Shown: positions 48,308 to 57,894, counted from the first letter of the stretch. The stretch: 64,000 bases of DNA from Hymenobacter lapidarius (GCF_001816145.1 NZ_MDZB01000094.1:1-64000); one strand, 5' to 3'. The notes: a model not told the origin generated them from the sequence alone. Translations and numbers: made by a program.

Positions 48308-50467
48308 TTAGGTAGCCGCGATTGATTCGCTGGAAAAGATAGGACGCAGGTTCTGTAAAAAGGTCGCCGTTCCCTCAAAGTCGAAGTAGCGCTCTTTCAG
48401 TACTTCGCTCTGATAATAAGTGGGTAGGGAGGCGCCCCACTTGGCAAAGTCCAGCAACCCGGGGTTTTCTTGGATAGCTGCCACTAAGTGCACCTCCACG
48501 TCCTGCGCATACAAGCGCAGTTGCTCCAGCAACTCAGGCAACCGGGCCGGCGGCAGCGTAAGGGTGAAGCTACTCGTCGGCTCGTCGTAGTCGTACGGCA
48601 CGGGTACGTCCAGGACATTGAGCAAGAAAGCCAGGCTGCGGTTGATCTTGGTGCTGGTGAACGTGTAGAGTACCAGCTTTTCCTCCTTGACGAGCACGGG
48701 CCGGTCGTTGGGATCGTCGGTGAAGCCAAAGGCGGCGAATTCCTGCCGCAGCTCCCGCAACTCCTGCTGACTTGGCTGGTCTAACTCGGGATGGGTGCTG
48801 GCGGTGCGCAGCAGCTGGAGCATTTTTTCCCGCACCCTGGCATCGACTACTCCGCCGCCCCCCAGAAAAATGGGCCGCTTGCCGTCATGGGCGGGGATGA
48901 CCTCGATTTTCTTGGTGGGTACGTCGATGTACTTGATTTTCCAAATCTTGGCCGCCAGCAGCAGGTTTTCATTTTCTCGTACCTGCGGCGTGAGCGGTAT
49001 TTCCCCAATGGTTTTGCCGGCGTGCTGCACCTTGAAGGCCAGCTCGGTCTGGAACACGCTGTAGAAGTCCCGGGAGTTGACGGTGAACTCGCCTGCCACC
49101 CCAATGATCAGTTCCCGGGGCAGGCGTTCCAGCCAGTCGATGCGGACCAACTCCGCCAGGATTTCGGCTATTTCATCGGCGGTAATGGTGGCAAAGGCGG
49201 CATTGGCCTGCAACCGGGCCACTAGGTCGGCCTCGGAGCACCCCGAGAGCTGCTTGGTAATGGAGAGCGCTTGGTGCAAGACCAGATCGTAGGGCTTGGT
49301 GGCTGTGCGCAGCGGTTCGACAAACCCTTCCCGGTAAAGCAGCCAGCAGGCCAACGACTGCAGCAGACTCCAGGGTTTGGTGGCGTAGAGCAGCAGCTCG
49401 CTCTGCTCCCCCGCGCGGCGTCCGCTGCGGCCCACGCGCTGGATGAGCGAGGCGATGGAGTGGGCCGCGTCGACCTGCACGACTTTCTCGACGGAGCCAA
49501 TGTCGATGCCTAGTTCCAGCGTGGAGGTGCAGGCAATGCAGAAGGGCTGGCGCTGGTTGTTCTTGGCGAAGTGCTCGACGTACTCGCGCACTTCCTTGTC
49601 CACCGACGAGTGGTGCGAGAAGTACTTATCGTGCCCCCCGACCCGGTCGGCAATTTGCCGCAGCTTCACAGCGATGACTTCGGCAAGGCCCCGGCTATTG
49701 GGGAAGATGAGCACTTTGCTGGTGCTCGTCTGCTTGTACAAGTCTTTCAACAGACTCAAGGGCACGTCGCTGCTGTCGTCCTTACCACTGAAATACCGAA
49801 ACGAGGTCAGCATGTCCTTGCTCGCCCGGTCGAGCAACACCTTCGTGCGCTCTTCATGGCCAGTAAAGCGCTTGGCTTCCGCGTAGTCCCCGATGGTGGC
49901 CGAAAGCCCCACCATGGCAAAAGAACGGGATGCTGTCACGGCTTCCAACCGGGAAAGCAGCGACTTTAAGTGAATGCCCCGGTCGGTACCCAGGAAGGAG
50001 TGAATCTCGTCAATCACCACGTACTGCAGGTTCTCAAACAGCGCGTGGACGCTGTACGGGGCATTGACAAACATGGCTTCTAAGGACTCGGGCGTGATGA
50101 GCACGATGCCCTCGGGCTTCTGCACCAATTTCTTCTTTTCGGCGCGGCTGGCTTCGCCGTGCCACTTGGTCACCTTCACGTCCAGGTACTTGCAAAGCTG
50201 CTCGATGCGGTGAAATTGGTCGTTGATGAGGGCAATCAGCGGGGAGATGTAGAGCACCCGCACGCCGGGCTGCCGGAAGTCCACCTTGGAGAGAATGGGC
50301 AGAAAGGCCGCTTCGGTTTTGCCGGACGCGGTGTGCGAGGCCAGGATGAAGTTATCGTTCGAGGCCAGGATGTGCTGAATGGCCGCCGCCTGGATGGGAC
50401 GCAGCGATTCCCAGCGCTGGTCGCGCACGTAGCGGCGGATGGGCTCGGCAAGCAGGTCGAAGGACAT
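48308..50467 (-). CDS. Lhr-like (BrxHI-type) superfamily 2 DNA helicase
   Basis: A 719-residue DEAH helicase. Motifs: Walker A ASHTASGKTEAA near residue 45, Ia LYISPLIALINDQ, II VVIDEIHSFLG, III VGLSATIGDY, then IV-VI with ACTSTLELGIDIGSVEKVVQVD and QRVGRSGRRAGEQSE. The motif pattern and length are those of Lhr-like helicases such as BrxHI of type 2 BREX. Its ATG overlaps the stop of the BrxD-like ATPase gene (ATGA), so the two are translationally coupled, as brxD-brxHI pairs are. Confidence 0.9.
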   Translation of the reverse strand: MSFDLLAEPIRRYVRDQRWESLRPIQAAAIQHILASNDNFILASHTASGKTEAAFLPILSKVDFRQPGVRVLYISPLIALINDQFHRIEQLCKYLDVKVTKWHGEASRAEKKKLVQKPEGIVLITPESLEAMFVNAPYSVHALFENLQYVVIDEIHSFLGTDRGIHLKSLLSRLEAVTASRSFAMVGLSATIGDYAEAKRFTGHEERTKVLLDRASKDMLTSFRYFSGKDDSSDVPLSLLKDLYKQTSTSKVLIFPNSRGLAEVIAVKLRQIADRVGGHDKYFSHHSSVDKEVREYVEHFAKNNQRQPFCIACTSTLELGIDIGSVEKVVQVDAAHSIASLIQRVGRSGRRAGEQSELLLYATKPWSLLQSLACWLLYREGFVEPLRTATKPYDLVLHQALSITKQLSGCSEADLVARLQANAAFATITADEIAEILAELVRIDWLERLPRELIIGVAGEFTVNSRDFYSVFQTELAFKVQHAGKTIGEIPLTPQVRENENLLLAAKIWKIKYIDVPTKKIEVIPAHDGKRPIFLGGGGVVDARVREKMLQLLRTASTHPELDQPSQQELRELRQEFAAFGFTDDPNDRPVLVKEEKLVLYTFTSTKINRSLAFLLNVLDVPVPYDYDEPTSSFTLTLPPARLPELLEQLRLYAQDVEVHLVAAIQENPGLLDFAKWGASLPTYYQSEVLKERYFDFEGTATFLQNLRPIFSSESIAAT

Positions 50468-51792
50468 CAGAGCACCTCGATGCTATCGACCAGGTGGTCC
50501 ACGGCCGACTCATTGGGGCGCTCGTCGCGGATCTCGATGTCGCCGAACAGCTGTTGCTTGTCCAGGCCTGGGTTCTGCCGGAGCAAGCTCAGGATGTTGA
50601 GGAAGTCGCGGATGACTTCGCGCGGCGTCAGGAATTCGCTGGCGCCGGGCTTGTTGAACATCTCCTCCATGAAGGCCTGAATGTCATCGGCGGTGACGTC
50701 CAGCTGCGTTTTGTAATTGAAATCGAAGATTTCCTTGAGCTTCTGCAGGAGCACGAAGACTTCGTTGTGGGTGAGCGGCAGCAGCCGGATCACCGGCTGG
50801 GCGAAGTCGCGTACCCCGGCCGTTTCAAACTTGTTGGTTTCGAGGCGGGACTTCAGCGCCTGGTAGCTGAACAGGCCCCGGCGGTCGTTTTCGAGCACCT
50901 CGCGGGTGCCGGCAAAGTTGAGGAAGAAGTTGCTGACCTTGCCCTGGAAGCAGTCGTTGTAGATGGTCAGGATCTTCTCGTAGTTCTTCTCCCGCATCAC
51001 CGCGGTGGAGATTTTGTACAGGTTGATGGCTTCGTCGAGGTTGATCATGAACCCGCTGTAGCCCATGCTCACGAACAACCGGCAGAAGTTCTTGAGCATG
51101 TCGTAATAATTCAGGTCGTGGATGATTTCCCGCACCCCCAGATCCTGGCGGGCCTCGGTCTTGGTGCGGTATTCCCCTTTTAGCCACTTCAGGGCGTTGC
51201 GCCGCAACCCGTCGTTTTCCGTCACGTAGCCTTCGTAGTACTTGAGCACCACAATGCCGAAGTCGAAGCCGCCCACGTCGGTCAGCTCCTGGATGGTCTG
51301 CATGATGCCGGCCTGAATCCGGGGCAGGTGCTGCGGGTCGCGGATGTCGCCCAGCGAAAGCCCCTGCTCCTGGGCCGTTTTGGTGATGACCTGCTCAATC
51401 CATTTCTCCAGCAGCGTGGCCAGCGCCCCGCCCTCGGGCTTGGTTTGAATGGCGATGTTGTCCATGATGGACGAGTATAGGGCCACGCCCTTGCCGTCGT
51501 TGGCGTACAGGCGGTTATCGGGGGTGAAGTCCGCGTTGGCCACCACAAACTTTTGCTTCAGGGCGACCGTGTTGAGCAGGTGCAGCATAAACGACTTGCC
51601 CGAGCCAAAGTCCCCAATCCAGAACTTGACCATGCTGTGCCCGTTCTTCACGTCGTCGAGGGCCTTGACGAATGCCTCGATCTCGGGCGAGCGCCCCACC
51701 GTGATGTGCTGCACCCCCACCTTGGGCACGACGCCGCCGAGTAGGGAATTGATGATGGCCGTGGCTTCTTTGGGCTTGACGTTTTCTAACAT
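50467..51792 (-). CDS. BrxD-like (DUF2791) ATP-binding protein
   Basis: A 441-residue P-loop ATPase. It starts with PKEATAIINSLLGGVVP, has Walker A GDFGSGKSFMLHLL near residue 63 and a Walker B-like GFMINLDEAINLYK near 245, and a conserved FRLLPLTHNEVFVLL-like segment late in the protein. This matches DUF2791/BREX_ATP-bind proteins, of which BrxD is the known defence member. It starts inside the last codons of the TerB-C gene (7-bp overlap) and ends inside the helicase start codon, forming a tight three-gene unit. Confidence 0.88.
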   Translation of the reverse strand: MLENVKPKEATAIINSLLGGVVPKVGVQHITVGRSPEIEAFVKALDDVKNGHSMVKFWIGDFGSGKSFMLHLLNTVALKQKFVVANADFTPDNRLYANDGKGVALYSSIMDNIAIQTKPEGGALATLLEKWIEQVITKTAQEQGLSLGDIRDPQHLPRIQAGIMQTIQELTDVGGFDFGIVVLKYYEGYVTENDGLRRNALKWLKGEYRTKTEARQDLGVREIIHDLNYYDMLKNFCRLFVSMGYSGFMINLDEAINLYKISTAVMREKNYEKILTIYNDCFQGKVSNFFLNFAGTREVLENDRRGLFSYQALKSRLETNKFETAGVRDFAQPVIRLLPLTHNEVFVLLQKLKEIFDFNYKTQLDVTADDIQAFMEEMFNKPGASEFLTPREVIRDFLNILSLLRQNPGLDKQQLFGDIEIRDERPNESAVDHLVDSIEVL

Positions 51793-53642
51793 GGGGTAGC
51801 CAGTTGCTGGTAGTAGGGTTCGTAAATGGTATAGGTGTCGCCGTCTTCCTCGATCAGCACGTCATCTAGGTGCGCATAGCACCGCTCGTTAATGCCGTCG
51901 ATGAGTTGGTTGCGCAAAGTGCCGTGCTGTTTGGCGAACGTCTCCACGCTTGACTGCAGCAGCACCAGCCCCTGCTCCCCAAAGTAGGCCAGCAGGGCCG
52001 ACTGCGGCGCGTTCAGGCCCCACGTAGCGACGAAAGCGCCCCCTGCGGCCGCGAACGACTCGTTAGGCGCCGGAACCGGCACGGATAATTGAATTTCGTC
52101 TCCCGGAACGGCTCCGACTACCAGCGGAGCCGGTGGGGCGTCGGCTAAGGAAGGCACGGCGGCTTCCGGCTCGTCTTGGAGGTATTCGTTGAGCAATTCT
52201 ACCGTTCCCGCATGCTGATACTGCACTTCGCGAATGGCGCTTAGGTTTAACTCGATTTTTCGGCGTTCACGCGCGTACACCGTCGGCACCTGACTCAGGG
52301 CCTGGGATACGTCTTTATCGCGGGTCAGTTGGCTAATCAAGGCCTCAAACCGCTGTAAGTGCTCGGGCTGCGGAAACAGACTTTTCTGAATCGTCTTGGT
52401 CAGGGGCTTATTGTTGACGGTGGCCGAGTTTAGGTCATGGTGCACGTATTGCACGTAGAAGCGCAGCGCTTCCTCCCGGTCGAATTTGGCCACGAGCTTG
52501 GACGCTTCGAAGAAGATGTGCTCGAGGGCTGGGTTGCGGGCGTTGCGCTGCCCCAATCGGTTTACCACTTCGACGAACTCCCGCGTGGTTGCGGCGCTGA
52601 GTTGAGCGGCCAACTGGTCGAGCTGCTGCTTCCAGCGGGTCACGTTTTGCAGGTTCAATTCCACTTCAGTGGCTTCGTCGGGTGCTGCGATGGTTGCCAC
52701 CAAATTCGGTAGCAGTGCGTCCAATGGTTCCCCCAACTGCTGTTCTACCGCCGCTGCTAGGGGCCCGTCCAGCCCCGAGAACTCCGCGGCCAACTTTCGT
52801 TTGTTGCCGTAGGCCTCGCGCACCACGTTCTCGCAACGCCGAAACAGGGTCGAATAGATGGCGGCTTCGGTCTGCTCCTGCAGGTACCGCTCGTCGTACT
52901 CGCCCCACCCGTAACCGTAAGGGTTGGGCATCGCCTTGCGCAGCCGTAGGCTTTCCTGTTGGCTGTGCGCCACCACTTGGGCCAACGACGCGCCCGTGCG
53001 CAGCAGCTCCGCTTCCAGCAGGGGCAGGGCCCGCAGGTACAGCTGCACCGTCGCGACGCAGCAGCCTTCGGTGGCCACAAACACGTTGTGCGGCGGCCAA
53101 AACTTGTCCAGCCACTCTACCTGCTGCGCGGTCAAGCCCAATTTTTTGCGATACTTCGTGCCCAGCCTAGGCATGTAGTAGCCGTAGTCGGGCACCGGGT
53201 AGTCAGAGCTCCCAGTGGATGTCGCCGGGTGAACCGGCTCGGTTGCCGAAACCAGTAGCTGCCCGCACAAGGGCACGTCCTGCCCGGTTACGTCAATTAT
53301 GGCGGCGTCCAGCTTTGAGGTAATGGGTACGGGGGCTGACACGGAAACGGGCGGGAATGGCGGAAAATGAGCAGGGGGCGTTTTGTGTGCGTTTCCCAAC
53401 CCACGCGGGGCGGCGGGCATTGCGGCAACTGGTAGAGGGACCGTTGGTGGCGACGGCTTGGGGGGAACGACCGTAGGAAGCCGGTTTTTCGGTCCCACTA
53501 ACCATGTGGCCAGGAGGGCCAGCGGCCACAAAAAGAAGGCAAATAGCCCCCAGCCCAGCATCGAGCGCCCCCGATTGCGCGCCCGCACGAGGCAGATGAT
53601 AATCGCACTAAACCAGAATAAGGCAATAGCTTCTGAGGGCAT
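51786..53642 (-). CDS. TerB-N/TerB-C domain membrane protein
   Basis: A 618-residue protein. Two N-terminal membrane helices (about 5-20 and 28-50), a Pro-rich linker (55-115), a TerB-N-like domain (YVPRLGTKYRKKLGLTAQQVEWLDKFW region, about 140-330), a helical middle, and a C-terminal TerB-C domain (about 540-618, APQSALLAYFGEQGLVLLQS through GINERCYAHLDDVLIEEDGD). Such proteins form membrane-linked stress or defence complexes with ATPases and helicases, exactly its neighbours here. ATG 53642 is chosen over a TTG two codons upstream. Confidence 0.82.
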   Translation of the reverse strand: MPSEAIALFWFSAIIICLVRARNRGRSMLGWGLFAFFLWPLALLATWLVGPKNRLPTVVPPKPSPPTVPLPVAAMPAAPRGLGNAHKTPPAHFPPFPPVSVSAPVPITSKLDAAIIDVTGQDVPLCGQLLVSATEPVHPATSTGSSDYPVPDYGYYMPRLGTKYRKKLGLTAQQVEWLDKFWPPHNVFVATEGCCVATVQLYLRALPLLEAELLRTGASLAQVVAHSQQESLRLRKAMPNPYGYGWGEYDERYLQEQTEAAIYSTLFRRCENVVREAYGNKRKLAAEFSGLDGPLAAAVEQQLGEPLDALLPNLVATIAAPDEATEVELNLQNVTRWKQQLDQLAAQLSAATTREFVEVVNRLGQRNARNPALEHIFFEASKLVAKFDREEALRFYVQYVHHDLNSATVNNKPLTKTIQKSLFPQPEHLQRFEALISQLTRDKDVSQALSQVPTVYARERRKIELNLSAIREVQYQHAGTVELLNEYLQDEPEAAVPSLADAPPAPLVVGAVPGDEIQLSVPVPAPNESFAAAGGAFVATWGLNAPQSALLAYFGEQGLVLLQSSVETFAKQHGTLRNQLIDGINERCYAHLDDVLIEEDGDTYTIYEPYYQQLATPC

Positions 53643-53836
53643 TAGCAAAGTATATAGATACTAGGAAGCAAAATGAGTCCCAAGCTACACAAGCGTAAGC
53701 GAATACGGAAACTATATTCCGTAGATCGTTGCTTGCTATCGAGTTAAGTGTCTTAGCGGAATTGGTATATATACGTCCGCGGACTGCTGAGCTACTGGTT
53801 TATAGAGAGGTCCATGCGTCTCTCACCTGGCCAAGT

Positions 53837-53860
53837 TGGCCAAGTTGGCCAACTTGGCCA
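53837..53860. repeat. 24-bp perfect palindrome with an extra GGCCAAGTT copy
   Basis: TGGCCAAGTTGG centred at 53848 forms a 24-bp perfect palindrome, and one more direct copy of GGCCAAGTT precedes it at 53829-53837. It sits directly after the stop of the AlbA gene. It may be an operator or terminator-like element. The rest of the 53643-53865 gap shows nothing recognisable. Confidence 0.6.
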
Positions 53861-53865
53861 CTTTC

Positions 53866-55293
53866 CTATTGCCGGAATTGGTAGCTGCCGTACAGGGTTC
53901 CCGCCTCCAGCAGGCCCGCGTCCCGCAACAATTGCAAGTCACGCCGCACCGTGCGGGGTTCGGCCTGGAGCTCAGCGGCTACGGCCGCCGCGGTCAGCGG
54001 GGCCACGCTCAACAACTCGAGTTCGCGCCGCAGTCGCTGCTTGACGGCGGCAGTCATGTTCAAGGCGCCGACGGTGGCCAGGGCATCCGTTAAGGTCGGC
54101 GCCGGGAGCACCAACGAGCCCGTGGCCGGTACTGGCACGATAGTCCGAAACACGTCTTCTTCCACAAACTCGGCGCGGCCACCCGGACGGTACGCCTGCA
54201 AGTAGCGCGTCACGTTGCGTACGCCTGAGCCCAACTCCTCCACCCGCCCGAGTTGGGCGAAGAAGCGCGCCAGCGTCGGGTTTTTTGGAAAGGGCGCAAA
54301 GCCGCGCGGGTCCAGCGGGCCATGGCTGACCGCGTGGTTGGCGTTGTCAACTTCCACCCGGTCGGCGTAGACGACGAAGCGCGCGGGGCGGCGGTTGAGG
54401 TACTCGCGGTGCACGAGCAGGTTGGCGACGACCTCGCGAAAAATCTTATCGCGCAAGCTCACGCGCACGTCGCCTTCCAGGTAGAACGGATCGGGCAGGT
54501 GCTTGGCCACAAACGCCATTAACTGCTCGTAGGCCTCCACCAGATTGCCGCGGATGTCCACGCGGTCGTCGTAGCGGTCGAGGTCCTGCCGCTGCACCAG
54601 TGCGTCGATGCGGTACGCGGGCAAGACCGTTTGCAGCACTTGGTCGCTGCCTAGCAAGAGCACCGCCGCCAGCGTGTAGCCCTGTTCCCCGGTGAGCGGA
54701 TCCGTTTGGTGCAAGCCCGCGCTGCGCAGCAATTCTTCGTCGGGGAGCAGCAACCAGGGATGGTCGGATCGCCGGGCCCGCAGCAGCGCCCGCACTTTGT
54801 CCAGCAAGCCGGGCTTGAAGTCCGACAACCCCAAACGGGGAAAAATGCGCCCCTCGGAATACGCGTTGCTCTTGCGAGCGTAGAGCTGCCCGATGCGCTC
54901 GTGATCGAGCACCCGGAAGTCCCCTTCGTGTCCCCGGTCAAAGACCACGCCGTCCACGCGGTGGACCTGCGAACTCTGGGGGACGTACGCGTACAACAGC
55001 AGCGCTTCCCCCACCCGGACGGGTTCTAACTCCAGCAGAAACGGTGGCTGCAATTTCGTCGGATTGTTGCTCAGGGCCGCAAAATCCCGCTGCAAGTGGT
55101 CGGCCTCCGCCTCGTCCACGCCGAGGGGAGCGCCCGCGTTGTCCGCGCCCAAAATCAGGTGCCCGCCCTGCCGGTTCAAGAACGCGCACACGCTCTCGAA
55201 AACGTCGCGCGGTAGCCCCCGGCGCGCGTGCTTGTATTCAATGCCGATGCCCTCTCCTTGCCGGAGCAGCGGCGCGATGTTTTCCGCAGTCAT
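53866..55293 (-). CDS. Schlafen-AlbA / ATP-binding regulator-like protein
   Basis: A 475-residue protein. An N-terminal AlbA_2 (Schlafen-like) domain (about 5-130, GEGIGIEYKHARRGLPRDVFESVCAFLNRQGGHLILG) is followed by a helical linker, a HATPase_c_4 region (about 285-400, FREVVANLLVHREYLNRRPARFVVYADRVEVDN and GSGVRNVTRYL), and a C-terminal winged helix (ELLSVAPLTAAAVAAELQAEPRTVRRDLQLL). Proteins of this plan are common in defence islands and are predicted regulators or nucleic-acid binders. ATG 55293 starts the AlbA domain. Confidence 0.88.
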   Translation of the reverse strand: MTAENIAPLLRQGEGIGIEYKHARRGLPRDVFESVCAFLNRQGGHLILGADNAGAPLGVDEAEADHLQRDFAALSNNPTKLQPPFLLELEPVRVGEALLLYAYVPQSSQVHRVDGVVFDRGHEGDFRVLDHERIGQLYARKSNAYSEGRIFPRLGLSDFKPGLLDKVRALLRARRSDHPWLLLPDEELLRSAGLHQTDPLTGEQGYTLAAVLLLGSDQVLQTVLPAYRIDALVQRQDLDRYDDRVDIRGNLVEAYEQLMAFVAKHLPDPFYLEGDVRVSLRDKIFREVVANLLVHREYLNRRPARFVVYADRVEVDNANHAVSHGPLDPRGFAPFPKNPTLARFFAQLGRVEELGSGVRNVTRYLQAYRPGGRAEFVEEDVFRTIVPVPATGSLVLPAPTLTDALATVGALNMTAAVKQRLRRELELLSVAPLTAAAVAAELQAEPRTVRRDLQLLRDAGLLEAGTLYGSYQFRQ

Positions 55294-55431
55294 CCCGCAA
55301 AGTACGGGCGGCGGACGCCGCAACTCATCTGAAAGAAAGGCCGACTGAACTGCGAAGGCTATTCAACATTATGCAACAGGTTGCTGCACCATTGGCAAAC
55401 AGCCCCCTCAACCGTATTTGCCAAATGGGAA

Positions 55432-56010
55432 TCACCGCTCGCCGACCAAGTACTTGTGCATCGTGGCCACGGGTACGCCCGTAGCGAGCTGAATCTTTTT
55501 GAAGCTGAGCCCCTCCCCTCTTAACCGCCGCACTTCTGCCAGTTTGGTGGCGGCGAGCGCGGGACGGCCGGGCTTCTTGGTGCTACGAGCCTGCCCCGCC
55601 TTGATGCGCTCGGAAAAACGCACCCGCTCTTGCTTGGCAATAGCGGCCAGGATGGCAATAATGGCCTCTTTGAACACCCCGGTGCTGTCGAGGTACTGCT
55701 CGGTAAAGAACTTGAACTGCACCCCGGCCACAGTCAAGCGCTGGAGGTGGTTGAGCGTTTCCCCCACTCCTTCCCGGCTGAAGCGGTCTAGGCTCCAGAA
55801 TAGCACCACGTCGAAGCGCCGTTGGTGGGCGTCCAGAAAGAGTTGCTGGAACTGGGGCCGCTCGGCGGTGCCGCCGCTTTCCTGGTCGCAATACTCTTGG
55901 TAGACCGAGTAGCCCAAACGCCCGGCAAAAGCGCGCAACTCCAGGAGTTGGTTGTCATTGGTTTGGCCCTTGTCACGGGTCGAGACACGAGCGTAGATAG
56001 CAGCGGTCAT
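55432..56010 (-). CDS. Serine recombinase (resolvase/invertase family)
   Basis: A 192-residue small serine recombinase. Catalytic domain: IYARVSTRDKGQTNDNQL with the nucleophilic Ser10, DQESGGTAERPQFQQL, and DVVLFWSLDRFSREGVGETL with the conserved Arg/Asp. The long E-helix is followed by a C-terminal helix-turn-helix (KLAEVRRLRGEGLSFKKIQLATGVPVATMHKYL). It would invert or resolve DNA at short dyad sites. The ATG overlaps the stop of the upstream gene by 4 bp. Related in sequence to the broken copy at 45600-45785. Confidence 0.93.
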   Translation of the reverse strand: MTAAIYARVSTRDKGQTNDNQLLELRAFAGRLGYSVYQEYCDQESGGTAERPQFQQLFLDAHQRRFDVVLFWSLDRFSREGVGETLNHLQRLTVAGVQFKFFTEQYLDSTGVFKEAIIAILAAIAKQERVRFSERIKAGQARSTKKPGRPALAATKLAEVRRLRGEGLSFKKIQLATGVPVATMHKYLVGER

Positions 56011-56723
56011 TTACTGTTGATAAAATGCAGAAAATGCAGGCCCAAATCAGTTAGATTAATCTTCTGTATGTCTGCTGGCTCGCTCCCAATTAATAGATGA
56101 CTGCCTGATTGCTTTACGTCTCCGTCAGTAATGATGAAATCTGAACTCACGACGATAAGGCCAGCTTGGTGCAGGTCTTCCATCACCGCCAGAAATAATA
56201 TTCCGTTGGTTGCAAGGGCCGTAGGCACTCGCAAGTCTACCAATCGGTCATAAAAAGCTCCTCCTGAATCGCATTTTTTTGAAGCCTCCTTATGTTCCTC
56301 TACCATTAGAAGTACGGCCAGGTGCACCGGGTTAAACTTGTCCAGCAAGCTCAGGTAAATGTACTTGATGTCAAAAGGCGCCTCTGAGGAATACGCATTG
56401 CGTAGCCCGTCTTTGAGAAGCAGATGTTTTTCCTCTAGGTGAGTTTTATACGCGGCATGCGTGGTCTGCATGAGTAACGTCGTGAACTCTTCGTTTTCGC
56501 GCAGCAACTCTATCGAAAACCCAGGCTGTGCCTGAAGTTCTCTAATTGCATCGGCTACTAACTGCATCCACCGCTCCTTTCGCTTCTCAAGTGAAGGCGA
56601 AACAATAAACTTGAAGAGGTCAACTCCCCCAAGGAAGGGTATCAACCCTATCATGGTGCTGGCCACTAAATGTGCCGCGTCAGCTCTATCTACCTGAGGC
56701 ACATCCAACGATTCTTTACTCAT
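56007..56723 (-). CDS. Hypothetical protein with a central hydrophobic helix
   Basis: A 238-residue protein. A hydrophobic stretch near residues 20-42 (VASTMIGLIPFLGGVDLFKFIV) is followed by a charged helical domain (EKRKERWMQLVADAIRELQ) and a winged-helix-like C-terminal half. Proteins of this outline are scattered in mobile regions of many bacteria; no function is assigned. ATG 56723 starts MSKESLDVPQ. The stop overlaps the recombinase start, so the two are probably co-expressed. The 56724-56928 gap upstream contains only a short direct repeat ATGCATCCAA. Confidence 0.6.
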   Translation of the reverse strand: MSKESLDVPQVDRADAAHLVASTMIGLIPFLGGVDLFKFIVSPSLEKRKERWMQLVADAIRELQAQPGFSIELLRENEEFTTLLMQTTHAAYKTHLEEKHLLLKDGLRNAYSSEAPFDIKYIYLSLLDKFNPVHLAVLLMVEEHKEASKKCDSGGAFYDRLVDLRVPTALATNGILFLAVMEDLHQAGLIVVSSDFIITDGDVKQSGSHLLIGSEPADIQKINLTDLGLHFLHFINSK

Positions 56724-56928
56724 AGGTTCCCGGTGATTTGTTCCCAAAACTACCGAATTCCGAAAGCATTATTAATGCATCCAATAATGCATCCAAAAGG
56801 GCCCAAACGCGCAGTCTCGTGGGCCTTTTGCTGCCGGGTTTTTCGAACGCCTACGTTCTTCCATCAGCCAGTGGGCGAAAGCATGGTCGCAGTACCTACC
56901 AAGAACCCGTTTGGCGGCTTTCCCCGGT

Positions 56929-57894
56929 TTACGGCCTAGCCAGCGCGACTGGCAGGTAAGCGGCCCGGGTCTGGTGGACAGCCATCCGCCGGGCGTGGGC
57001 TTCATCCCACTGGGGCACCGGCACCAAGCGCTCCCAGTAGAAACGGGCCGCGTAGTGCCGCTGCGTCAGGGCAAACACCTCGGCTGCGATGACCTGGCAG
57101 CATAGCAAGGGCTGGCGCACGGCCTGTTCCTCCGTAAACCGGATTACGGCCCACTGCTTGCGCAGGAAAAAGGCATTTCGGTCCTCGTCCTGACCCAGAC
57201 AGTGGTGGGGCATGCCGGTGGCCCACACGTAGGGCTCGTCAATTTCAATGTCGATGCACAGGCCCGATGCGTCGCGGTACACAAAGTCGGGGTAGTACCA
57301 GCGCGTGCCCAGCCGCGGGTCGTCGACGGGGACGCGGCAATTAACGAAAATGGTGTCTGCCCCAAAGTGCTGGCGCAGGTGCTCCAGAAAGGCGGCCTCG
57401 CTACGACCTCGCGGCGGTGCCAGTACGTCAGCGGGAATGGGTTGCGGCTGTAGTGTGGTCGCCAGCAATCCGGCCATCCGCTCCCGGCGAAACCGGGGCA
57501 GGTCATCGGCCAGTGCAAAGGCATGCTGTTCCTGTTCGTAGCGGGCCAGCCGCGTTAAGTACGCGGCGTAGATGGTGCCCGCCTCGTGGTACGCCTGCTG
57601 CTGCTGGGTGTAGCGCAACCGGTAGTGGCGGCGGGTGGCCACCCAAATCACGCACACGCCGATGCCAATGAGCAGCCCCAGAGCACCCGCGCCGGACGCC
57701 ACCATACTCCCCACCAGCAATACCAGGGCCAGCGCCAGCCACCGAATCGCCGGGTCAAGCCGGAAAATGAGGGGCGATGCTGGCGCGACGGGTGGGGCGA
57801 CGGGCGCGGGGGCACGAGGCGGGAAGGGAACGGCCTCGTGCGCGTGGGCCAACAGCAACGGAATGTGAACCAGCGGGTAGGTAGCAACGGGCAT
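56929..57894 (-). CDS. Membrane-anchored nuclease-like protein
   Basis: A 321-residue protein with a Pro/Ala-rich N-terminus, two close membrane helices (about 50-85), a helical linker, and a C-terminal domain. That domain contains YYPDFVYRDASGLCIDIEIDEPYVW, in which D and E-x-D/E positions resemble a PD-(D/E)xK or Vsr/DUF559-type nuclease core, then HHCLGQDEDRNAFFLRKQWAVIRFTEEQ, typical of those folds. The usual Lys of E-x-K is replaced, so activity is uncertain. It lies downstream of the type IIG gene on the same strand, 127 bp away. Confidence 0.6.
   Translation of the reverse strand: MPVATYPLVHIPLLLAHAHEAVPFPPRAPAPVAPPVAPASPLIFRLDPAIRWLALALVLLVGSMVASGAGALGLLIGIGVCVIWVATRRHYRLRYTQQQQAYHEAGTIYAAYLTRLARYEQEQHAFALADDLPRFRRERMAGLLATTLQPQPIPADVLAPPRGRSEAAFLEHLRQHFGADTIFVNCRVPVDDPRLGTRWYYPDFVYRDASGLCIDIEIDEPYVWATGMPHHCLGQDEDRNAFFLRKQWAVIRFTEEQAVRQPLLCCQVIAAEVFALTQRHYAARFYWERLVPVPQWDEAHARRMAVHQTRAAYLPVALARP

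Noticed and set aside
56772-57005. Open frames on both strands between the type IIG-side genes and the gene at 56723
   Set aside because: Neither has a recognised motif or plausible start signal, and one overlaps the 3' end of the gene at 56929-57894.
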